The notes under the pieces: generated by a model | Databases searched by the model: none | The model's input: the letters and a program-made list of their open reading frames with translations, nothing else | Told to the model about the DNA's origin: nothing | In this document: piece after piece, positions 43,394 to 50,943 of the stretch | How the letters are laid out: each line of letters opens with the position of its first letter | Position numbering within the stretch: position 1 is the stretch's first letter | Assembly (NCBI RefSeq): GCF_000483485.1 | Contig: NZ_KI519609.1 | Location: 2,261,460-2,325,459, forward strand | Length of the DNA: 64,000 nt | Origin: Thiomicrorhabdus chilensis DSM 12352 | GTDB taxonomy: Bacteria > Pseudomonadota > Gammaproteobacteria > Thiomicrospirales > Thiomicrospiraceae | Reading direction: 5' to 3' | Program-made: the position numbers and the translations under genes

Positions 43394-44931
43394 TAAAACG
43401 ACCTTGAATGACGGTCAAAACTGCGATAACTGAGCGCTTCCGCAAGGTGATTCTGGTGAACATCAAGACTATCAGACATATCCGCCAAGGTGCGCGCCAC
43501 CCTTAAAATCCGGTGATAACTGCGTGCCGAGATGCCCATGCGTTCAACCGCATTTTTAAGCAAGACCTGACCTTGCTGATCAACCGGCACGTGCTGTTGA
43601 ATTTGTTTAGGCGTTAAATCCCCATTCAAACAGCCCTGACGAGCTATCTGCTTAAGATGCAGTTTCTCTACCCGCTGCCTGACCGTCTCACTGGTCTCGT
43701 TTTGAGGGTTGGATTTGGCCTGCAAGGCGTCGATATCCACAGCGGGAACTTCCAGGTGTAAATCAATTCGGTCCAGCAAGGGGCCCGACACCTTTTTTTG
43801 ATAACGTGCAATCTGATCCGGCGTGTCTTTACAGCGCCCATAGGGGTCGTCGGGAAAAAACCCGGAAGGGGTGGGGTTCATAGCCGCCACCAATAAAAAC
43901 TTAGCCGGATAGGTAACCTGTCCGTTGACTCTGGAAATGTCTACGCGATGATTTTCGAGAGGCTCACGCATCGCCTCCAGTACACTGCGCGAAAATTCAG
44001 GCAACTCATCCAAAAACAAAACCCCATGATGCGCTAAACTGATTGCGCCAGGTTTGGGTGTGCTTCCTCCGCCAACCATCGCCGCGGCAGAAGCCGTATG
44101 ATGCGGGCTAATCATTTTGCGCACCAAGTCCTGAGCTCCCGCCACCTCTTGGCCGGAAACCGACCGAATGGCTGCCAGCTCAATCGCTTGATCCCTTTTA
44201 AGATTGGGCAACAAAGTCACCAGCCTTGAAGCCAACATGCTTTTTCCAGAACCGGGCGGTCCAACCATCAAAACCGAATGCCCGCCACTGGCACTCAGCT
44301 CCAGCAAACGTTTGGCCTGAGTTTGCCCGACCACATCCGCCAAATCCAATGCAAAATCGATTTCGGGTTCGGGCACGGGTAAAGTGGATTCAAGCACATT
44401 GCGATTCAACAAAAAACCGCATAACTCCAACAAGTTGGATGCCCCATAAGCCTGGGCACTGTCACCCCCCTCCGGCCCTCCTTGCACGGCAAGACTCGCC
44501 TCTTGCAAGTTTTCGAGCGGCACAATGGCAACCTTTCCGTCCTGCACGGTCTGCAACACGGCCGGCAAGACTCCCGGAACACGACGAATCTCACCGTTCA
44601 ACCCCAACTCCCCGAAAAACTCAAAACCGGAAAGGTCGACCGACAACTGTTCGGTGGCTAACAATATCCCCAAAGCGATCGCCACATCATAGCGCCCGCC
44701 GCTTTTCGGCAAGTCAGCCGGTGCCAAATTGACCGTGATCCGTTGCGGTGGCAACTGAAACCCACTGCTCAACAAGGCACTGCGCACGCGCTCTTTACTC
44801 TCTCTTACCGAGGCTTCTGGCAACCCGACTATTGACAGGGCGGGCAAGCCGTTACTGGCATGCACCTCAACCGTGACCGAAGGGGCTTTCAAGCCGAGCA
44901 TGGCACGGGTATTAATGGCTGCAAACATCAA
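43393..44931 (-). CDS. comM: YifB/ComM family AAA ATPase
   Basis: A 512-residue Mg-chelatase-like ATPase. In naturally transformable bacteria ComM is a hexameric helicase that extends branch migration of incoming DNA. Domains: N-terminal Lon-like fold (A-x-L-G-L-K-A-P-S-V-T-V-E-V-H), AAA core with Walker A G-P-P-G-S-G-K-S, G-V-L-F-L-D-E-L-P-E-F Walker B, A-A-M-N-P-T-P-S-G and a Zn-like cysteine pair region P-D-D-P-Y-G-R-C, then a C-terminal helical domain. It starts five bases after ubiK and overlaps the next gene. Confidence 0.92.
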   Translation of the reverse strand: MMFAAINTRAMLGLKAPSVTVEVHASNGLPALSIVGLPEASVRESKERVRSALLSSGFQLPPQRITVNLAPADLPKSGGRYDVAIALGILLATEQLSVDLSGFEFFGELGLNGEIRRVPGVLPAVLQTVQDGKVAIVPLENLQEASLAVQGGPEGGDSAQAYGASNLLELCGFLLNRNVLESTLPVPEPEIDFALDLADVVGQTQAKRLLELSASGGHSVLMVGPPGSGKSMLASRLVTLLPNLKRDQAIELAAIRSVSGQEVAGAQDLVRKMISPHHTASAAAMVGGGSTPKPGAISLAHHGVLFLDELPEFSRSVLEAMREPLENHRVDISRVNGQVTYPAKFLLVAAMNPTPSGFFPDDPYGRCKDTPDQIARYQKKVSGPLLDRIDLHLEVPAVDIDALQAKSNPQNETSETVRQRVEKLHLKQIARQGCLNGDLTPKQIQQHVPVDQQGQVLLKNAVERMGISARSYHRILRVARTLADMSDSLDVHQNHLAEALSYRSFDRHSRSF

Positions 44932-44935
44932 TCGC

Positions 44936-45202
44936 TTACTCTAAAGATCCGTCTTTGACGTCGACCAGACTTTCAAGCTGCTCGACTTTTTTCTCCAGGG
45001 CTTCCAGTTTGGCTCGAGTTTTTGCCAAAACCGCGCTTTGCAAATCAAACTCATCACGCGAAACCAGTTCCATCTTTTCAAAGCTGGCAGTTAGAATCGC
45101 CTTAAACTGTGATTTAAGCTCTTCCGGAGCCTGACCCAGACCGGATGGAATCGCCTGTGAGAGTTTTACAACGGTTTCTTCGATTTGTTTGGGATTAAAC
45201 AT
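44936..45202 (-). CDS. ubiK: Ubiquinone biosynthesis accessory factor UbiK
   Basis: An 88-residue protein, mostly helical with a C-terminal coiled coil (L-E-A-L-E-K-K-V-E-Q-L-E-S-L-V). It matches UbiK (YqiC), which helps the soluble ubiquinone synthesis complex. The N-terminus M-F-N-P-K-Q-I-E-E and E-L-K-S-Q-F-K-A-I-L are typical. It is first in the ubiK-comM-TauE-like operon and divergent from a GGDEF gene. Confidence 0.85.
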   Translation of the reverse strand: MFNPKQIEETVVKLSQAIPSGLGQAPEELKSQFKAILTASFEKMELVSRDEFDLQSAVLAKTRAKLEALEKKVEQLESLVDVKDGSLE

Positions 45203-45461
45203 CTTATTACCTTAAATTGAGTGACGATCAATGGAATCAAACCTTGCGGATTTGGCCATGGTTTGAGCCAATTTTGAATATTACTGGACTATACTATTTT
45301 TAAGGTTTTTTCACCAGTGATTCACTTTACACTACGCAAAATAAACCCATTCAAAATCGTTAAGGGTGGATGTGTTGGTTTTTCTTTTTCATGTTAAAAT
45401 CAAATCGGATTCTGACTCCAAATAGGCAATCCCACTTAAGCCAAACATAAGAGTTTTAAAC

Positions 45462-46511
45462 ATGATCAACGTCAATGATACGCCAGAAAAGGCCAAAAGA
45501 ATCTTTTCGAAACTGATTGAGGATTTTGAAGAGCAAAATATCAACCCTACTCCGTTGAATTATTTTGTCTGGTATCAATATCTCAAAGGCGAAAACCCTA
45601 AGTTCCGCCAGGAGATGGACGCCATCATCAACGATCCGTTTGGCTACAATGACCGTGCTGGTAAACGTTTATATGAAGAGTACCTGATCGAAGACGGCGA
45701 GGCCACCTCAGAATTTGACCGTGCTTTCCGACGTTTGGTCAATCTCATGATCAAAAAGATGAACGTATGGAGCGACAAACTTGAACAGCACACCAAAGAG
45801 CTTGATGACTGTGCCACTTCGCTCGCCAACCCCGATATTGACTCGGCTGAAATCAAACGCATCACTCATACCATGATCTCCACGGCACACTCCATGAACG
45901 AAAGCAGCCGCGCCTTTCAGCAAGAGATGTTCATGAGTTCTGAAGAAGTCAAACAGCTCCGCAACGATCTACTTGAGGCTCAGGCGGCAGCCCTAACCGA
46001 CGAACTCACCGAAGTCGGTAACCGCAAGGCCTTCAACAACGCCTTGGAAGAGAAGATTTTAGACACGATCGACAAGCCGCAGAGCCTGTGCCTGATTTTG
46101 AGTGATATCGACCATTTCAAGAAATTCAACGACAACTATGGCCATCTGATCGGTGACAGCGTCTTACGTTATTACGCCAATATCATGAAAAAACTCCAGG
46201 GAGAACATGAAACCATTTGCCGATATGGTGGAGAGGAATTTGCGATCTTGCTGACCCATTCGTCACTCGAAGAAGCCAAGGCCCACGCAGAAGAGATTCG
46301 CACCGCCATTGAAGCCGCGGTGCTCAAACGCAAAAATTCAAGCGAACCTTTGAGCAAAATCACCGCCTCTTTCGGTATCGCCCACTACCATGGTGAAAAT
46401 GACAGCAACGACGCCTTCATCGGCCGAGCCGATAAAGCCCTCTACCAAGCGAAAGAAGCCGGGCGTAATTGCATAAAAGACGAACTCGATCTCACCGAAA
46501 ACCAATCGTAA
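45462..46511 (+). CDS. Soluble diguanylate cyclase
   Basis: A 349-residue protein without membrane helices. The first 170 residues are a helical sensory region I do not recognise. The GGDEF domain follows with D-E-L-T-E-V-G-N-R-K-A-F, S-D-I-D-H-F-K-K-F-N-D and an intact R-Y-G-G-E-E-F-A-I-L, so it should make c-di-GMP. The RxxD inhibitory site before G-G-E-E-F is absent (G-E-H-E). It could supply signal for the LapD system nearby (inference). Confidence 0.88.
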   Translation: MINVNDTPEKAKRIFSKLIEDFEEQNINPTPLNYFVWYQYLKGENPKFRQEMDAIINDPFGYNDRAGKRLYEEYLIEDGEATSEFDRAFRRLVNLMIKKMNVWSDKLEQHTKELDDCATSLANPDIDSAEIKRITHTMISTAHSMNESSRAFQQEMFMSSEEVKQLRNDLLEAQAAALTDELTEVGNRKAFNNALEEKILDTIDKPQSLCLILSDIDHFKKFNDNYGHLIGDSVLRYYANIMKKLQGEHETICRYGGEEFAILLTHSSLEEAKAHAEEIRTAIEAAVLKRKNSSEPLSKITASFGIAHYHGENDSNDAFIGRADKALYQAKEAGRNCIKDELDLTENQS

Positions 46512-46545
46512 ATAAGCGTATCGATCCGCTCGGGAAAATATTAAG

Positions 46546-47190
46546 TCAGTCGGTCGTAGGCACTTTTATCAACAGGGTATCGACACCCAGAGCGCGAAGT
46601 TCATTACGCTTTTTATTCATTTCCAAACGGTCATCGTAGGGTCCTACCCTCAAGCGGTAGTAGGTTCGATCCCGCTGATGCAATGGCGACAAGTCGACAA
46701 TCTGACCAAAACGCGCCAAACGACGCTGCTCTTTTAAGGCTATTTCTTGCGAGCCGAAACTTCCCGCATAAATATAATAAGCGTCTTCCAGCTTCACCGA
46801 AATCGGCACCGCATCCACCACCACCTCAGTTTCTTTCAAGCCTTCATAAAAACTGTAAGTGCGGGGTTTTTCAGCCGCTTCAACCGATTCATCAGAGGAT
46901 TTATCCGCTACTACGGCCTCAACGGTAATCGTTGCTTGTTTGTTTACCGGCTCTTCGGGCAAGGCATTGACTTCGGCATAGATTTCGGACGTCGCTTGGT
47001 TTTTGGCGTAGGGCTGCCCGCTCATAAAGTGCTGAACGACCCAGAAGCCGCCTAAAAACACCACCGATACCAGCAAGCCAATCACCCAAACACGCCCAAC
47101 AGCGCGACTCGGGCGTGTTTCCTGCTGTTGAGACTTGCGCTGGAATCCAGCTTTATGATGATTATGACCGTAGCGATAATCTCGGGACAT
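46546..47190 (-). CDS. SPOR domain membrane protein
   Basis: A 214-residue protein with a short basic cytoplasmic N-terminus, one membrane helix (V-W-V-I-G-L-L-V-S-V-V-F-L-G-G-F-W), a Glu/Val-rich linker and a C-terminal SPOR domain (Y-Y-I-Y-A-G-S-F-G-S and Y-Y-R-L-R-V-G-P-Y-D). SPOR domains bind denuded peptidoglycan at division sites. The arrangement argS-SPOR protein is common in proteobacteria. Its ATG overlaps the argS stop codon by one base. Confidence 0.88.
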   Translation of the reverse strand: MSRDYRYGHNHHKAGFQRKSQQQETRPSRAVGRVWVIGLLVSVVFLGGFWVVQHFMSGQPYAKNQATSEIYAEVNALPEEPVNKQATITVEAVVADKSSDESVEAAEKPRTYSFYEGLKETEVVVDAVPISVKLEDAYYIYAGSFGSQEIALKEQRRLARFGQIVDLSPLHQRDRTYYRLRVGPYDDRLEMNKKRNELRALGVDTLLIKVPTTD

Positions 47191-48962
47191 TACATTTTCT
47201 CAGGTGCGGACACCCCTAAAATCGCCAAACCGTTCTGCAGAACCTGCTGCACTGCCAGCACCAGGGTCAAACGCGCATTGCGTACGGCACTGTCCTCGAC
47301 AATGAACTGGCTGGCATTGTAATAACTGTGCAAACCATGCGCCAAATCCTTCAGATAATAGGCGATTTGATGCGGTTCATAAGCCAAAGCAGCGCGCGCA
47401 ATGACCTCAGGGTATTTGGCCAACTGAACCGCCAGAGCCGCTTCTTGCTCAAGTTCTAGTTTATCCAGCGCAGCCAGGCCTGCCGATTTATCCAAGGCCA
47501 ATCCTTTTTCCGAAGCTTGTGCCAACACGCTGCAAATACGCGCATGGGCATACTGGATGTAATAAACCGGATTTTCATTCGACTTGGATTTGGCCAAATC
47601 CAGATCAAAATCCATATGCTGTTCGGATTTACGCTGCACATAAAAAAAACGTGCCGCATCGGTTCCCACTTCTTCTCTAAGTTCGCGCAGGGTGACAAAT
47701 TGACCACTACGAGTAGACATGGCGAGCTTTTCTCCGCCGCGGTACAGAATCGCAAACTGCACCAACAGCACCTCAAGGGCATCCGGATTGGTTTCCAACG
47801 CCTGCATCGCCGCCTTCACCCTGGGCACATAACCGTGATGATCGGAGCCCCAGACATCGATCAAAATATCGAACCCACGCTCCAACTTGTTGAAGTGATA
47901 GGCGATGTCGGACGCGAAATACGTCTTCAAACCATTGTCACGTACCACCACCCGGTCTTTTTCATCGCCATATTCGGTCGATCGAAACCATAAAGCGCCA
48001 TTTTTCTCATACACTTTATCCGCCGCCTGCAATTTCTCCAGAGCGGCATCAATCACCCCGGTTTCCATCAAGGAACGTTCCGAGAACCAGTTTTCAAAGG
48101 TCACGTTAAAGCCGTGCAAATCCTCTTTGATGTCCCCTAAAATGCTATTCAAAGCCAGCGAAAACACGGTTTCATAATGATGTGCACCCAATAGATTTTT
48201 GGCCTTGGCAATCAGGTCGTCAATGTGCTTTTCCTTATCTCCGTCGGTCTGCCCTTCATCTGCACACACCCCGGTAAACACTTCAAAAGCGGGCTTTCTC
48301 AAAGTCTCACCGTGCTCACGTTGCAGTTCCGCACTGATGTCAAAAATGTACTCACCTTTGTAACCATTGCTCGGGAAAGTGAACTCTTCGCCACACAACG
48401 CCAGATAACGCAGCCAAACCGAAGTGGCCAGAATGTCCATCTGGCGACCGGCATCGTTCACGTAGTACTCTTTATCCACTTCAAACCCAGCGACTTCCAG
48501 CAAGTTCGCGACACTCGCCCCATAGGCCGCGCCACGCCCATGACCAACATGCAACGGGCCGGTCGGATTGGCGGAAACAAATTCCACCAAAACCGATTTA
48601 CCCTGTCCCACATTGCAACGCCCAAAATCTTGCGCTTGCGCAAACACGGTTTCCACCACCGCAAATTTGGCGTCATCCTTGACAAAGAAATTGATAAATC
48701 CCGGTCCGGCGATTTCGACTTTCTCGACCGACTTTTGATCCGCCATCGCCTCGATTAAAGCCACAATCTTTTCCGCCAACGCCCGTGGAGGCAGGCCTGC
48801 CGATTTTGTCAACATCATCGCCAGATTCGTCGCCAAGTCTCCATGTGCCTTATCACGTGTGTTCTCAACATTGATTCGGGGATTGGTATCCTCTGGCAGG
48901 ATTCCCTCTTCTTTTAACTGTTGAACAACGTTCATCAAAATTTGCACAATTTGCTGCTTCAT
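47190..48962 (-). CDS. argS: Arginyl-tRNA synthetase
   Basis: Class I synthetase charging tRNA-Arg; 590 residues. It has an N-terminal tRNA-binding domain, the HIGH-type motif H-V-G-H-G in P-T-G-P-L-H-V-G-H-G-R, M-S-T-R-S-G in the KMSKS position as usual for this enzyme, and a C-terminal DALR anticodon-binding domain. ATG 48962 has GAGAG upstream and matches the family start; an upstream in-frame start at 49028 adds 22 unrelated residues. Two CAGGCCTG elements are embedded in it. Confidence 0.95.
   Translation of the reverse strand: MKQQIVQILMNVVQQLKEEGILPEDTNPRINVENTRDKAHGDLATNLAMMLTKSAGLPPRALAEKIVALIEAMADQKSVEKVEIAGPGFINFFVKDDAKFAVVETVFAQAQDFGRCNVGQGKSVLVEFVSANPTGPLHVGHGRGAAYGASVANLLEVAGFEVDKEYYVNDAGRQMDILATSVWLRYLALCGEEFTFPSNGYKGEYIFDISAELQREHGETLRKPAFEVFTGVCADEGQTDGDKEKHIDDLIAKAKNLLGAHHYETVFSLALNSILGDIKEDLHGFNVTFENWFSERSLMETGVIDAALEKLQAADKVYEKNGALWFRSTEYGDEKDRVVVRDNGLKTYFASDIAYHFNKLERGFDILIDVWGSDHHGYVPRVKAAMQALETNPDALEVLLVQFAILYRGGEKLAMSTRSGQFVTLRELREEVGTDAARFFYVQRKSEQHMDFDLDLAKSKSNENPVYYIQYAHARICSVLAQASEKGLALDKSAGLAALDKLELEQEAALAVQLAKYPEVIARAALAYEPHQIAYYLKDLAHGLHSYYNASQFIVEDSAVRNARLTLVLAVQQVLQNGLAILGVSAPEKM
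47475..47482 (+). repeat. CAGGCCTG element inside argS (3' part)
   Basis: Core followed by CCGATTTA on the plus strand. In argS it encodes D-K-S-A-G-L-A. Confidence 0.75.
48792..48799 (+). repeat. CAGGCCTG element inside argS (5' part)
   Basis: Reads CAGGCCTGCCGATTTTG on the plus strand. In argS it encodes T-K-S-A-G-L-P. Confidence 0.8.
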
Positions 48963-49329
48963 GGAGCTCTCTCTTAAAATCAACTGGATGGGTAAGGCTT
49001 CAGAATACCGAACTGAAAAGAAGGCCACGAAAACGCCCCCTAATTGAACTTTTCATCAAGGTTTTCGCACTGGTTCACAAGCCCGGTCAAATACGAAGAA
49101 GCTATTTTACTAAAATCCGTTGCAAGATGGAAAAGGGATTGTCGCCAGGACGCTCCAATTGATGCACAACCGCTTTAAAATGAATCCAAGCAGGCCTGCT
49201 GACTTGACCTTAAAGCCAAACATACCAAAATTTTACTTATACCCCTCTATTTACAATCAATCCCCCTATAAAATCAGGGAGTTATAATATGCGCTGGTTT
49301 TTCGATTTCTCAAGGCAAGCCCCTTCCAA
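48963..49329. other. Intergenic region between argS and a GGDEF gene
   Basis: About 370 bases, divergent promoters expected. It holds a CAGGCCTG element (49191), a TATAAT at 49283-49288 without a good -35 partner, and no credible gene or RNA. Confidence 0.45.
49191..49198. repeat. CAGGCCTG element, intergenic
   Basis: Lies in the argS-GGDEF gap within AGCAGGCCTGCT, a 12-base palindrome. The T-rich tail is weak (CTGACTTG). Confidence 0.65.
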
Positions 49330-50859
49330 ATGAGCAGACTTCTCTCACTGTTTCCAATCCAACCTCTAGTGCTCGTCACTTGGAGCCTGCTTGTTGTCTT
49401 GACAGTAAACCTAATTCACCCGCTCACCTTATTGGATCCGCTGTTGACGGCTGTGCCCTATTCACCGGCACAACAGCTGCTTTTTTTATTATTGCTGATG
49501 GTGCCCTTGGGACTGTTATTGACGTTAAAAAGCGCCCGCTTGCAACGCGCTCTGGAAACACAACAGCAACAGCATAAACAGGAAATCAAAACCCTCAAGA
49601 AAAGTTACAACAAAACCGACGATCAAATCCGCACCCTGATGCAAAGCGATCAAATCGCTTACTGGGAGTGGGACATCAAACACAATCGCGCCGACTATTC
49701 ACCGCAATGGAAAAAAATGCTGGGCTACCCGGCCGATGAAACCTTGAACAGTTTGCACGCCCTGCAAAACCGAATCCACCCCAAAGACCAGTCGGCGGTG
49801 CAAACACGCTTCCTAAAGATACTCAGTGGCGAACACCGCCATTTTGAATGCACCCACCGGGTGCAACATCAAGACGGCCACTACCTCTGGGTTCATGATA
49901 AGGGGCAAATCTTTTACTCACCTCACGGCGAAGTGGAAAAGCTCAGCGCCATCCGTCTGGATGTCAGCGCACAAAAGTGGATAGAAGCGGAACTGGAATT
50001 GGATGCCACCATTATCGAGCACTCCTCGGAAGGCATCGCCATCGCCGATCAGAGCAAGCAGGTCATCCGTTGCAACCGGGCGCTGAGTGAAGCCTTGAAG
50101 CTGACACGAGAACAGATTGAAAGCATGGATCTGCAAAGTCTGATCGAGGCGTTGCAATCAAACCCGTCCAGCAATACGCTCGAAAAGGTGGAAAGCGAAG
50201 GGCGATGGCGTGGAGAAATGGCTTTATATAACTCCGAGGGTCACCTTCTGCTGGCGAGCATCGTACACATTCAGAAAATCTTTCAGGAGACCAGTCAAAG
50301 CGTGCACTACAGCCTGACCCTGACCGACATCACCGACCTAAAACACAGCCAACAGGCGCTCGACGACCTGGCTAACATCGACAACGTCACCGGTCTGGCC
50401 AACCGCAACAAACTCTACCAAGAGCTGGACAGGGTACTGCAAGATGAGCAGCCAATCACCCTGTTTTTCATGGATTTGGACGATTTCAAACCGGTCAATG
50501 ATACCTTCGGTCACGATTTCGGGGATGCGCTTTTGCAAAAAGTCAGCCAGGTGATTCAGGAATCCACTCCGGACAACACTCTGATTTCCCGCATTGGAGG
50601 GGACGAATTTGTACTCTTTTACCCTCAATCCGAGGATGTCACGCAAGCCCAACAGATTGCGCAGACACTTAGCGACCGTCTAAAAGAGCCTTTTCAGATT
50701 AAGAATCAGTCGATTAAGATTGGGTCAAGCATCGGCATCGCCCACTACCCGCAAGACGCCCAACAGCGCCAATCGCTAATGAAAGCCGCTGACACCGCTA
50801 TGTATCAAGCCAAACGCGCAGGCAAGGGACGGTTCCACTGCTTTTCAGCCCAAACCTGA
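49330..50859 (+). CDS. Membrane PAS-GGDEF diguanylate cyclase
   Basis: A 509-residue protein. Two N-terminal membrane helices (about 10-35 and 48-64), a coiled coil, PAS domains around 105-210 (Y-W-E-W-D-I-K-H-N-R, W-V-H-D-K-G) and 220-330, then a GGDEF domain with D-N-V-T-G-L-A-N-R-N-K-L, M-D-L-D-D-F-K-P-V-N-D and an intact I-G-G-D-E-F-V-L-F. No RxxD inhibitory site is seen. It should synthesise c-di-GMP in response to a signal read by PAS. Convergent with topA. Confidence 0.88.
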   Translation: MSRLLSLFPIQPLVLVTWSLLVVLTVNLIHPLTLLDPLLTAVPYSPAQQLLFLLLLMVPLGLLLTLKSARLQRALETQQQQHKQEIKTLKKSYNKTDDQIRTLMQSDQIAYWEWDIKHNRADYSPQWKKMLGYPADETLNSLHALQNRIHPKDQSAVQTRFLKILSGEHRHFECTHRVQHQDGHYLWVHDKGQIFYSPHGEVEKLSAIRLDVSAQKWIEAELELDATIIEHSSEGIAIADQSKQVIRCNRALSEALKLTREQIESMDLQSLIEALQSNPSSNTLEKVESEGRWRGEMALYNSEGHLLLASIVHIQKIFQETSQSVHYSLTLTDITDLKHSQQALDDLANIDNVTGLANRNKLYQELDRVLQDEQPITLFFMDLDDFKPVNDTFGHDFGDALLQKVSQVIQESTPDNTLISRIGGDEFVLFYPQSEDVTQAQQIAQTLSDRLKEPFQIKNQSIKIGSSIGIAHYPQDAQQRQSLMKAADTAMYQAKRAGKGRFHCFSAQT

Positions 50860-50923
50860 GCCTCCTTTCTCAAGAGAGGCAAGCCCACTAAACAGAGTGC
50901 AAATCCGGCAAATTGAAAACCGG

Positions 50924-50931
50924 CAGGCCTG
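50924..50931 (-). repeat. CAGGCCTG element, intergenic
   Basis: Minus-strand reading CAGGCCTGCCGGTTTTC, in the gap of about 85 bases between the converging GGDEF and topA genes. Confidence 0.8.
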
Positions 50932-50943
50932 GTGAAAAAAGGT

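Noticed and set aside
47190-48962. argS lacking a canonical KMSKS motif
   Set aside because: M-S-T-R-S-G at this position is normal for arginyl-tRNA synthetases.
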